The notes under the pieces are model-generated. The model saw only the letters and a list, made by a program, of their open reading frames with translations, made no database searches and was not told where the DNA came from. From Microbacterium esteraromaticum (GTDB lineage Bacteria > Actinomycetota > Actinomycetes > Actinomycetales > Microbacteriaceae), in assembly GCF_900163815.1 (NCBI RefSeq), contig NZ_FUKO01000002.1:1-64000 (forward strand): a stretch of DNA of 64,000 bases. The letters are read 5' to 3'. Made by a program: the position numbers and the translations under genes. Below are positions 53,517 to 60,830 of this stretch, piece by piece. Each line of letters starts with the position of its first letter. The stretch's first letter is position 1.

Positions 53517-54260
53517 TCAGGCCGTGGGGATGACGATCACCGGCGTCGTGGTCGGCAGTCCGGTGGGCGAGCCGCCGTCCTGCTCGACGGTCACCGCGAT
53601 GACATCGCCGGTCTGCATCTGACCATCCAGCTGCGTGGTCGCCGCTCCTGCATCGACGGAGAAGACACCGGCGGGGATCGGAGTCTCACCGCGGACGAAC
53701 CACAGCTCGTAGGTCTTACCGGGGTCGGGTTCGGCGACGCCGTCGGTGACGAGCACAACCGATCCGAGCGACGGCGACCAGTGGGCCGTTGCCGTGCCGC
53801 CGCTTTCGAGATCCACACTCGCCTGCTGCGCATCGGCGGCGGATTCGATCTGCTGCAGCGCGACGACACTGGCGGGCGGTGAGAGGATGCCGCTCATCGC
53901 GACTGCACCGAAGCCGAGGCCTCCCAGCACGACCAGGCAGGCAGCGAGTGCGAAGAGCATGCGCATGCGGTGCGGTCGCGGAGCCCCACCCGAACGGGTC
54001 TCGCCACCGGATTGCTCTGGTGCGGTCGTCGTCTGCGGTGTCCGAGTGATCTCGTCGAGCAGAGCGGCGCGGATGCTGGCGGGCGGCGCCACCTCGGGCG
54101 CACCCGCGGCGAGCAGCGCCGCGACGTCTGCATCATCGTCGGCGATCGCCTGCCATTGCGGGTTCTCCGCAAGGGCGCGAAGGTATCGCTGTTCGTCTTC
54201 GGCAGAGAGTGCATGCACGGCGGCGCCGGCTGCAAGCTCTGCGAACTCCCGTTCGTTCAT
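53517..54260 (-). CDS. rskA: Anti-sigma-K factor RskA
   Basis: A 247-residue membrane protein that holds SigK inactive. Cytoplasmic sigma-binding domain 1-70 ('EREFAELAAGAAVHALSAEDEQRYLRALAENP'), a membrane helix at about 101-122, and an extracytoplasmic RskA domain ('YELWFVRGETPIPAGVFSVDAG', 'VTVEQDGGSPTGLPT'). Signal-driven cleavage frees the sigma factor in mycobacteria. It overlaps the sigK stop by 4 bases. Confidence 0.93.
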   Translation of the reverse strand: MNEREFAELAAGAAVHALSAEDEQRYLRALAENPQWQAIADDDADVAALLAAGAPEVAPPASIRAALLDEITRTPQTTTAPEQSGGETRSGGAPRPHRMRMLFALAACLVVLGGLGFGAVAMSGILSPPASVVALQQIESAADAQQASVDLESGGTATAHWSPSLGSVVLVTDGVAEPDPGKTYELWFVRGETPIPAGVFSVDAGAATTQLDGQMQTGDVIAVTVEQDGGSPTGLPTTTPVIVIPTA

Positions 54261-54856
54261 GCCGTCACCCCCATGACTGTACGCAGGCGGGTGAGTCCAT
54301 CCCGCATCCGTGTTTTGATCGTTCCCAGCGGCGCTCCGATGAGCACCGCGATCTCTGTCTGACTGTATCCGCCGTAGTACGAGAGGACGAGCGCTTCGCG
54401 CTGAGCCTCCGGGAGCTGAGCGAGTGCTCCCACGACCTTCTCCCCTTCGATTCCCGATTCGACCTGTTCGGCCACACTGTCATGTGCGACGTCGATGTTT
54501 CGCAGTCCTGCTCGGACGTCGCGGTCGGAACTGGATTGCGCCGATCGCACGCGGTCCACAGCCCGCCTGTGTGCGATCGTCATGATCCAGGTTCGTCCTT
54601 GCCCTTTGTTCGGAGCGAACCGCGAAGCGGATTGCCAGACCTCGAGGAAGACTTCCTGCAGCACTTCTTCGCTCTGCGACCGGTTCACGAGAACGCGCAG
54701 AATAAGGCCGAAAACCCGGGAGGAGAGCATGTCGTAGAGACTGGCGAAAGCCTTCTGGTCACCGGATGCAACGCTGAGGAGCAGGTCGGCGACGGCGTCT
54801 CGCGCCGTGCCGTCCTCGGGAACGTCCATCCCATCAATGACCATCTCTAACAGCAT
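54257..54856 (-). CDS. sigK: ECF RNA polymerase sigma factor SigK
   Basis: A 199-residue ECF sigma factor with sigma-2 ('FASLYDMLSSRVFGLILRVL', 'EVLQEVFLEVWQSASRF', 'TWIMTIAHRRAVDRVR') and sigma-4 ('LPEAQREALVLSYYGGYSQTEIAVLIGAPLGTIKTRMRDGL'). It is overlapped by rskA and lies 30 bases downstream of dipZ. The set sigK, rskA, dipZ and fasciclin matches the mycobacterial SigK regulon. Start uncertain between ATG 54856 (GGGGGG upstream) and ATG 54844. Confidence 0.92.
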   Translation of the reverse strand: MLLEMVIDGMDVPEDGTARDAVADLLLSVASGDQKAFASLYDMLSSRVFGLILRVLVNRSQSEEVLQEVFLEVWQSASRFAPNKGQGRTWIMTIAHRRAVDRVRSAQSSSDRDVRAGLRNIDVAHDSVAEQVESGIEGEKVVGALAQLPEAQREALVLSYYGGYSQTEIAVLIGAPLGTIKTRMRDGLTRLRTVMGVTA

Positions 54857-54886
54857 GCCGCATCCCCCCGGTTTTTCAGCAATGCC

Positions 54887-56599
54887 TCACCCGAAGGTGA
54901 ACGAGTAGATCTGGATTCCGGCGGGCACTTCGATCGTGAGAACGCCCTTGCCGAGGCTGTCCTCATCGACGAGCGAGTAGGAACGTGGAGTGCCATCGAT
55001 CTCGATCTTTCGCATCTCGCCGCCCTTGCCGCGCAGGACCACTTCGCCGGAGCCAGCGACCACCATGCGCACCTCAGCCGCGTGGTAGTCGAGTCGGATG
55101 CGCCCGGTCGTGCTTTCCGGCGTCGCGTACTGCGTCTGCACTTCCCACTCGCCATCGAGGGCGAAGGTGTCGGCCGGCTGCTTCTCGGGGAACGAGAAGC
55201 TCCGGGTTCCCGAGCGATACGCCTCGGGGCCGGCGAAGTTGACGTCCTTCGACGAGCCGATGAACGTCTCCCGTGTGGTCGATCCGACCTCCGGGGTGTC
55301 GTCCGTGGTCTCGGTGGCCGGCGGCAGCTTCACATCCGGGTCGGCATCTGTCAGCAGCTCGCGGATCAGCTTCTCGGTCGTCTGGTAGTTGCCTTCACCG
55401 AACGCGATGTGCCGCACGGTGCCGCTCGCGTCGATGAGGTAGTGCGCGGGCCAGTAGCGGTTGCGGTAGTTCGTCCAGGTGGAGAGGTTGTTGTCCAGCG
55501 CCACCGGATAGGTGATGCCGAAGTCCTTGGCGCCCGCTGCGACGTTCTTCGCGTCTTTCTCGAAGGCGTACTCCGGGGAGTGGATGCCGATGATGTTCAA
55601 TCCGGCATCGCGGTAGGCGTCGTCCCAGGCCACGACGTGCGGGATGGAGCGCTGGCAGTTGATGCAGGAATATGCCCAGAAGTCGATCAGCACGACCTCG
55701 CCGCGCAGATCTTTGAGGTCGATGGCTGCGCCGTCCGGGGTGTTCAGCCACTGGTCGATGCCGCGGATCGAAGGTGCTGTGCCGCAGGATTCCAGTTCGT
55801 CGGCCCCGTTGCTGCACTGGTCGAGGTTCTTGTTCTCATCGTTGACGAGGCCGCCGAGGTCCAGCGCCCGGTCGATCTCATCGGACTGCGACAGCTGGTC
55901 CTGGAATGCCGCCGTGTAGTCGGGCACCAGCCGCTGCAGTGCCTGTGGCACGTTGAACACCAGACCGACCGCGAGTGCGATCATCGCAATGCCGGCCGCG
56001 ATGCGCAGACCGCGCTCTTTCGTGCGGAATGCGCGGATTCGCTCGACGACACGTCGTCCGGCGAGAGCGAAGATGAGAAGCGGCACCGCTACTCCGATGG
56101 CGAAGGAGAGCGTCAACGCGATCGTGCCGATCCCGATCCGGCCGGTGGAGCCGGCGACGATGATGGCTGCCAGCACGGGTCCGGCGCACGGCACGAAGAC
56201 CGCACCGAGGGCGAGGCCGACGCCGAAGCCGCTGCCCCGGTTGGTGACTTCGCGCTGTCCGAAGCGCTGGAAGGGCTTCTCGAGGATGTGCGCGAACCGC
56301 GGCACGATCAGAGCGATGCCGATGAGGATCAGCACCGCGATGCCCACCCATCGGATGATGTCCTGCGGCAGATTCAAGAGGCCGAGAAGGAGAGAGCCGC
56401 CGAGCGTCACGGCGGTGAAGCTCAGAACGAGGCCCGCGATCACCAGATACGGGCGGCTGCGCCTCGCGGGCAGCGCTTCTCCGTCGAACTTCGCCGACTG
56501 CGCACCTCCCGTGAGGAAGATGACCGGCAGTACTGGCAGGATGCACGGCGAGATGCCCGTGATGAGCCCACCGAGCAGACCGATGATGATGAGCTCCAT
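54887..56599 (-). CDS. dipZ: DipZ: CcdA-type membrane reductase fused to thioredoxin-like domain
   Basis: A 570-residue protein carrying electrons across the membrane to extracytoplasmic thiols. Residues 1-230 are a CcdA/DsbD-like domain of six helices with 'GISPCILPVLPV' and 'FVPCAGPVLAA' cysteines. A thioredoxin-like domain has the pair C312-x2-C315 ('AYSCINCQRS'), and a C-terminal carbohydrate-binding-like beta domain follows (about 440-570). The layout equals mycobacterial DipZ (Rv2874). GCGAGGAC precedes the ATG. Confidence 0.94.
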   Translation of the reverse strand: MELIIIGLLGGLITGISPCILPVLPVIFLTGGAQSAKFDGEALPARRSRPYLVIAGLVLSFTAVTLGGSLLLGLLNLPQDIIRWVGIAVLILIGIALIVPRFAHILEKPFQRFGQREVTNRGSGFGVGLALGAVFVPCAGPVLAAIIVAGSTGRIGIGTIALTLSFAIGVAVPLLIFALAGRRVVERIRAFRTKERGLRIAAGIAMIALAVGLVFNVPQALQRLVPDYTAAFQDQLSQSDEIDRALDLGGLVNDENKNLDQCSNGADELESCGTAPSIRGIDQWLNTPDGAAIDLKDLRGEVVLIDFWAYSCINCQRSIPHVVAWDDAYRDAGLNIIGIHSPEYAFEKDAKNVAAGAKDFGITYPVALDNNLSTWTNYRNRYWPAHYLIDASGTVRHIAFGEGNYQTTEKLIRELLTDADPDVKLPPATETTDDTPEVGSTTRETFIGSSKDVNFAGPEAYRSGTRSFSFPEKQPADTFALDGEWEVQTQYATPESTTGRIRLDYHAAEVRMVVAGSGEVVLRGKGGEMRKIEIDGTPRSYSLVDEDSLGKGVLTIEVPAGIQIYSFTFG

Positions 56600-56655
56600 G
56601 GTGTCCTCGCTTTTCTTCTTCGTGTCGTGCGGACAGTCCCGCGCGTCTAGGAACT

Positions 56656-56682
56656 GTTCGCTCCGACCCCCGGATCGGATTG
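56656..56682 (-). promoter_or_regulatory. SigK-type promoter for dipZ-sigK-rskA
   Basis: Minus strand: CAATCC (-35) - 15 bases - GCGAAC (-10). It mirrors the promoter facing the other way and matches the CCATCC/CCGAAT-like pattern described for mycobacterial SigK. Confidence 0.65.
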
Positions 56683-56707
56683 GCGAAAAAGAATTTTGAG
56701 GAATCTC

Positions 56708-56734
56708 CCATCCGATCTGAACAGGACTCCGAAC
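56708..56734 (+). promoter_or_regulatory. SigK-type promoter for the fasciclin gene
   Basis: Plus strand: CCATCC (-35) - 15 bases - CCGAAC (-10), 72 bases before the start codon. Confidence 0.75.
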
Positions 56735-56805
56735 AGCTGTCAGACGCCACGGAAATGCCGGGGCAGACCCACGGGAATCCGTGAGTCAGAACTAAGGAGC
56801 ATGAG

Positions 56806-57462
56806 ATGTTCAGCACCAAGAAGAAGGTCACAGCAGCCCTGACTCTCACGTTGGCGAGCGCGTTCTTGCTGTCAGCCTGTTCGATGAGCGCTAGCGAGAC
56901 CATGGAGTCGGAGAAGCCCGCTGCTCCCGAGACTTCGGAAGCAGCCCCCGAGATGATGGACCCGGCTGCCAACCTCGTCGGTCCGGCTTGTGCCGGGTAC
57001 GCCGAGCAGGTGCCGGATGGCGCAGGCTCCATCCAGGGCATGTCGCAGGATCCGGTTGCCGTTGCAGCATCCAACAACCCGCTGCTGACCACGCTGGTCG
57101 CCGCGGTGAGCGGTCAGCTCAACCCCGACGTGGATCTGGTCGACACCCTCAACGGCGGCGAGTTCACCGTCTTCGCACCGGTCGATGACGCCTTCGGAAA
57201 GATCGACCCCGCCACCATCGAGGCGCTGAAGACCGACTCCGACACACTCACGTCGATCCTCACCTACCACGTCGTTCCCGGACAGATCGAGCCTGCTGAC
57301 ATCGCCGGCATGCACAAGACCGTGCAGGGCGCCGAGGTCGATGTGACCGGCTCTGGCGACAACCTGATGGTCAACGGCGCCACCGTGCTCTGCGGTGGAG
57401 TCCAGACCGCCAACGCAACCGTGTACCTGGTCGACACGGTTCTGATGCCCCCGGCAGAGTAA
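56806..57462 (+). CDS. Fasciclin-domain lipoprotein (MPT70/MPT83-like)
   Basis: A 218-residue secreted lipoprotein. The signal peptide ends in 'LLSAC' with C25, followed by a Glu/Ala/Met-rich linker and one FAS1 domain (about 85-218) with '[16 protein letters not shown]' (H1 box) and '[10 protein letters not shown]' (H2 region). Cysteines in '[12 protein letters not shown]' and '[11 protein letters not shown]' may form the disulfide found in MPT70; DipZ could help make it. AAGGAGCATGAG precedes the ATG. Confidence 0.93.
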   Translation: MFSTKKKVTAALTLTLASAFLLSACSMSASETMESEKPAAPETSEAAPEMMDPAANLVGPACAGYAEQVPDGAGSIQGMSQDPVAVAASNNPLLTTLVAAVSGQLNPDVDLVDTLNGGEFTVFAPVDDAFGKIDPATIEALKTDSDTLTSILTYHVVPGQIEPADIAGMHKTVQGAEVDVTGSGDNLMVNGATVLCGGVQTANATVYLVDTVLMPPAE

Positions 57463-57475
57463 TCCGCCGATTCGC

Positions 57476-57544
57476 TGAGTGGGGACTCCGCGATACCCCG
57501 AGTGGGGACTCGGCGATACCCCGAGTGGGGACTCGGAAACGACC
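57476..57544. repeat. Three tandem 23-bp repeats
   Basis: Units at 57476-57498, 57499-57521 and 57522-57544 share GAGTGGGGACTC, itself an inverted repeat. Units 1 and 2 differ at two bases; unit 3 diverges in its last part. They follow the fasciclin stop. Confidence 0.9.
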
Positions 57545-57578
57545 TTCTTGCGCTCATGGGGATGACGGCACGGAGGAA

Positions 57579-57617
57579 GAAGGGCCGACAAGCGATGAGG
57601 ATCGCTGTCGGCCCTTC
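57579..57617 (+). terminator. Terminator-like hairpin between the fasciclin gene and tRNA-Lys
   Basis: GAAGGGCCGACA and its complement form a 12-bp stem, with an inner GCGAT/ATCGC stem and a GAGG loop. It ends 24 bases before the tRNA. Confidence 0.7.
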
Positions 57618-57641
57618 GTCGTGCACTTAGACTGGAAGCAC

Positions 57642-57714
57642 GGGCCTCTAGCTCAGTCGGTAGAGCATCGGACTTTTAATCCGCGGGTCATGGGTTCGAG
57701 CCCCATGGGGCCCA
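57642..57714 (+). tRNA. tRNA-Lys (anticodon TTT), integration target
   Basis: Cloverleaf: acceptor GGGCCTC/GGGGCCC, D arm GCTC/GAGC, anticodon stem TCGGA/TCCGC with loop CTTTTAA, T arm ATGGG-TTCGAGC-CCCAT. The anticodon TTT reads AAA and AAG. Most of the gene is overlapped, antisense, by the 3' end of the recombinase gene, so its 3' half is the probable attachment site of the element to the right. Confidence 0.95.
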
Positions 57715-59362
57715 CCCATAGGTCGTTGTTCAAACCAACGACATTCCCGGTTTGAGTACCGGATTCCGTGGTCTGCCCTTGTTTGGCGACCGCAGTTGCC
57801 TGGGCCTGGGGGTCGAAGAATACGTTGAACGGCGGGCCAGGCTGCCCGTCAACGGTGTTCTCCTCGGTGATAATGAGCTTGTCGAAGAACGCCTGGTTGG
57901 CGATCCGCCGTAGTGAGTCGTCGATGCTCATGTAGATCGCATGGCAGTCTCCGGCCAGGGCGAGACAGTCGTCGAGGTGGGCTTTCGCCTGCTCGTACTC
58001 GATGTCGCCTGCGTTGATCTGGGCATCAAGAAACGCGATCCGGCGGGCGATGCGTTCCTGCTCCGCGGCGAGCAGATCGAGGGGCAAGGCTCCGGCGTAG
58101 TGAACTTGCAGCAACTTGGTGCGCTCGTTCCGGAGCGCGTCGCGTTCGAGTTTGTGGGCGTTTCGCTCCTGCGTGGAGGAGGCTTGGAGCTGGTCAAACT
58201 GGCGGGTGATGAGCTCGCGCAGAGCTGTCACAATGTGGTCAGGGATCTGGATGCGGCGGTAGTAGTTCTCGACCGAAGTTTCAACATCAGAGATCAGCAT
58301 CGCGCGCTGCTCACAGTTGGTGCGCTTGGAGTGACGACCGGCACAGATGAAGTACGGGTAGATCACGCCCTGTCGACTCTTCGCGTTGGTCAGCATCAGC
58401 CGTGAACCGCACTCCCCGCAGAACACTGTGCCTTTGAGGTAATGGTCGTGCGTCTGGGTCTTCTCGCCCGAAGTCTGGTGAGCGGTCAGCACAGACTGGA
58501 CTCGGTACCAGACTTCCGTGCTCACAAGCGGTTCATGGAGTCCGTCGTAGGTGGCGCCACGGAATCGGACATTGCCCTTGTAGTACGGGTTCGACAGGAG
58601 TTTCTGGATAGTCGATAGGGCGGGTGGCTTCGCTGGACGTTTCGGGGTCGGTGGTGTCGTGAGGCCTCGGTCGATCAACTCGTCTCGCAAGGTGATGGTG
58701 GAGTAATTGCCGGATGCGTAGGCCTCGAAGGCCCAGGTCACCAGCGAGGCCCGCGCAGGGTCGGGTTCGACGGTTCGCATCTCGCGCCCGAGCTCGTCGC
58801 GGCGGATGACGTTGAGGTAGCCGATAGGTGCTTTCCCGTTCGTCCCACCCGTGAGCGCCTTCTGCCCCATGCCCTTAGCTACCTCGCTGGCGAGGTTGCG
58901 GGAGTAGAACTCAGCGATCGTGGACATGATGCCGTGCAGCAGCATCCCGGACGGGGTTTCGTCGATGTTCTCGGTCGCCGAAACGAGCATCACGCCCGCC
59001 TCTCGAAGGGCGAGGTGGATTGCGACGTCGTCGGCACGGTTGCGGGCGAGGCGGTCGACCTTGTGGACGATGCAGTACGCGACGTTGTGGGTCTTGACGT
59101 ACTCGATCATCCGCATCAGATCGGGGCGGTCGGCCTTGCGTGCTGACTCGCCGGCGTCGATGAACTCCTCGACCACGATGGTGCTCAGATCACGGGCTTT
59201 GCGGAGGTTCGCTTCCCGCTGGGCGGGGATAGAGAATCCTTCGTCGCGACCGCCGCGTTCGGCTTGCTCTTTGGTCGAGACCCGCAGGTAGGAGACTGCG
59301 AGAGTCGTGGTCTCGCCGAGCCCGAAGGTGGTGGATGTGGGGGCTGGAGGTGCCAGTGTCAT
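57653..59362 (-). CDS. Large serine recombinase (integrase)
   Basis: A 569-residue site-specific recombinase. The N-terminal resolvase domain has catalytic Ser29 in 'SYLRVSTKEQ' and 'KVDRLARNRADD'; a recombinase domain follows ('GKAPIGYLNVIRR', 'LLSNPYYKGNVRFRGATYDG'); a zinc-beta-ribbon has 'CGECGS' and later 'FICAGRHSKRTNC'; then a coiled coil (about 390-470). It would integrate and excise the element. The last 19-20 codons are antisense to tRNA-Lys, so the C terminus depends on the integration site. GAGAGGAA lies about 9 bases before the ATG. Confidence 0.95.
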   Translation of the reverse strand: MTLAPPAPTSTTFGLGETTTLAVSYLRVSTKEQAERGGRDEGFSIPAQREANLRKARDLSTIVVEEFIDAGESARKADRPDLMRMIEYVKTHNVAYCIVHKVDRLARNRADDVAIHLALREAGVMLVSATENIDETPSGMLLHGIMSTIAEFYSRNLASEVAKGMGQKALTGGTNGKAPIGYLNVIRRDELGREMRTVEPDPARASLVTWAFEAYASGNYSTITLRDELIDRGLTTPPTPKRPAKPPALSTIQKLLSNPYYKGNVRFRGATYDGLHEPLVSTEVWYRVQSVLTAHQTSGEKTQTHDHYLKGTVFCGECGSRLMLTNAKSRQGVIYPYFICAGRHSKRTNCEQRAMLISDVETSVENYYRRIQIPDHIVTALRELITRQFDQLQASSTQERNAHKLERDALRNERTKLLQVHYAGALPLDLLAAEQERIARRIAFLDAQINAGDIEYEQAKAHLDDCLALAGDCHAIYMSIDDSLRRIANQAFFDKLIITEENTVDGQPGPPFNVFFDPQAQATAVAKQGQTTESGTQTGNVVGLNNDLWVGPMGLEPMTRGLKVRCSTD

Positions 59363-59523
59363 GAGTCGTGTTTCCTCTCACCGATGGTGGGAGCCAGCAC
59401 GACAACTGAGGTGTCGTGCGGTGCGACTCGTAAGAGGGAAACACGACCTGCAAGGCAGGTAAGCCACGAAGGCGAAAAGACTGCGCACCCGACCCGGATC
59501 TCTCCAAGCCGTAGCGGTTTTGG

Positions 59524-59724
59524 CTATTCTACCTCGTCGCTCGATTCCGACCCGGAATCAGCAGAGGCTCGCGGTGTCGTTCGGCCTCCATCCTGTTCGG
59601 CTCGGGCGATGGCCATGCCCATGAAAACCTGCGCGAGCTTGTGGAGGTCTGGGGACTGCCTGGGCACTGCTTCGACTCGCAGTTGCCGTGCCCTGTTTTG
59701 CTGTCGTCGGTGCTGACGATTCAT
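59524..59724 (-). CDS. Small basic protein of the element
   Basis: A 66-residue protein: a strongly basic Gln/Arg start ('MNRQHRRQQNRARQLRVE'), a short helix ('LHKLAQVFMGMAIARAEQDGG') and an acidic end. Its ATG overlaps the upstream stop by 4 bases (ATGA), with GGGGAGG upstream. Between it and the recombinase lies a 161-base gap with a weak inverted repeat (CCAAGCCGTAGCGG region) and no gene. No function is recognised; it could be an accessory nucleic-acid-binding or recombination directionality protein. Confidence 0.6.
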   Translation of the reverse strand: MNRQHRRQQNRARQLRVEAVPRQSPDLHKLAQVFMGMAIARAEQDGGRTTPRASADSGSESSDEVE

Positions 59725-60296
59725 GACACCTCCCCGGTTGAGATATCGAGGTTGGCGTAGAAGTCGTCCTCGGCCTCGCGTCGGGCAGCGACGTCCTCGA
59801 TCACGAACTGGACGAAGTCTTCTTCGCGGTTGGTGATGATTGTGTCCTGGACGGACTCTCCGGGTTTCTCGCCGGGCCAGGTGGTTTGCCGGGTGGGGCG
59901 GTCGCGGTCGAGGCGTGTGCCGGAGGCGGACACCCAGTCGCGGAGACGTTCTCGGGTGTCGGCGAAGTCTCGGTGCCATCCGGAGGGTGCCGATCCGTTC
60001 TGTTCGGCATCGTAGGCGGAGAGCCAGTGCAGGTGCAGGGCGGACAGTTCCCAGACGAGCTCGGGATGCCGGTGCCAGAACGGCGGGATCACCGTGGAGG
60101 CAAGGCCATAGGTCGTGCGCAGCCAGTCCACCCACTGATTCAGGTCTAGCCATTCGGCTTCGGCTTCTTCCGCGGTGAGGAGGTTCCAATTGATCGGGTG
60201 CGGAGGCCCTGGCTCTGCCTCGTCGTAGCGAGGCTGGGTGCCAGAGGTCGGGAGGGTCGGTTCGGGTTCATCCATCTCAGGGATGTCGTCAGTCAT
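59721..60296 (-). CDS. DUF4913-like protein
   Basis: A 191-residue acidic protein. The central part 'LNQWVDWLRTTYG' ... 'PPFWHRHPELVWELSALHLHWLSAYD' and 'HRDFADTRERLRDWV' resembles DUF4913, a family found on actinobacterial plasmids and conjugative elements with no known function. It is coupled to the small basic gene (4-base overlap) and 11 bases after the SSB-like gene. Confidence 0.65.
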   Translation of the reverse strand: MTDDIPEMDEPEPTLPTSGTQPRYDEAEPGPPHPINWNLLTAEEAEAEWLDLNQWVDWLRTTYGLASTVIPPFWHRHPELVWELSALHLHWLSAYDAEQNGSAPSGWHRDFADTRERLRDWVSASGTRLDRDRPTRQTTWPGEKPGESVQDTIITNREEDFVQFVIEDVAARREAEDDFYANLDISTGEVS

Positions 60297-60307
60297 GATC
60301 GGCCTGT

Positions 60308-60757
60308 TCAGAGCGTCGGGACTGACGAAGTGGCCGCGTTGGCGCGGCGGGACTGATCCTGTTCCGGAGCGTCCTGGGTCACGGCCGGCTGGGAACGTCG
60401 GGCACGGGTCACCTCGTAGTTCGTGCGGGCGAGATCATGACCGATCTTCTTCGCGATGAACTCCTCCGTCGGAACGGCCTGTCCATCAGCATCGATGTGG
60501 TCGTATTCGTGGGTATAGCCCTCAGCGACGAACTTGTCGCCCTTCGCGAATCGTGCGTGGGCACGCTCGGCAGTTTTCCTGAACGAAACCAAATCGTGGA
60601 AGGTGGTCTCGGTCTGGGTGAATGACCCGTCCTCTTCCTTGCGGTAATGCTCCTGCCCGATCTTCGCGTAGAAGCGAGCTCCACCACGTTCGGAGAACGT
60701 CAACTGCGGGGTCGACGCGATGAAACCGGACACGGACTCTTGAGTGTGGATAGCCAT
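60308..60757 (-). CDS. SSB-like single-stranded DNA-binding protein of the element
   Basis: A 149-residue protein whose first 110 residues fit an SSB OB fold: 'VSGFIASTPQLTFSERGGARFYAKIG' then 'TTFHDLVSFRKTAERAHARFAKGDKFVAEGYTHEYD', which aligns with the LVVFGKLAE...KGDRVxVEG block of bacterial SSB. The C-terminal tail is Gln/Ala/Arg-rich and lacks the acidic DDDIPF tip of chromosomal SSB. It probably protects transferred single strands. AAAGGAC is about 6 bases before the ATG. Confidence 0.75.
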   Translation of the reverse strand: MAIHTQESVSGFIASTPQLTFSERGGARFYAKIGQEHYRKEEDGSFTQTETTFHDLVSFRKTAERAHARFAKGDKFVAEGYTHEYDHIDADGQAVPTEEFIAKKIGHDLARTNYEVTRARRSQPAVTQDAPEQDQSRRANAATSSVPTL

Positions 60758-60830
60758 CGGACTGTCCTTTCTGACATCAGTGGCAGTCCCAGGCCGGAAC
60801 CGCTCTGCCAGACAGGTGCACCCCAGGTTC

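Noticed and set aside
57476-57544. CRISPR array
   Set aside because: The 23-bp units are directly adjacent with no spacers, and no cas genes are present.
57653-57714. tRNA-Lys as a false hit inside the recombinase gene
   Set aside because: The cloverleaf is complete, with all stems and a standard anticodon loop; it is the recombinase frame that runs into the tRNA.
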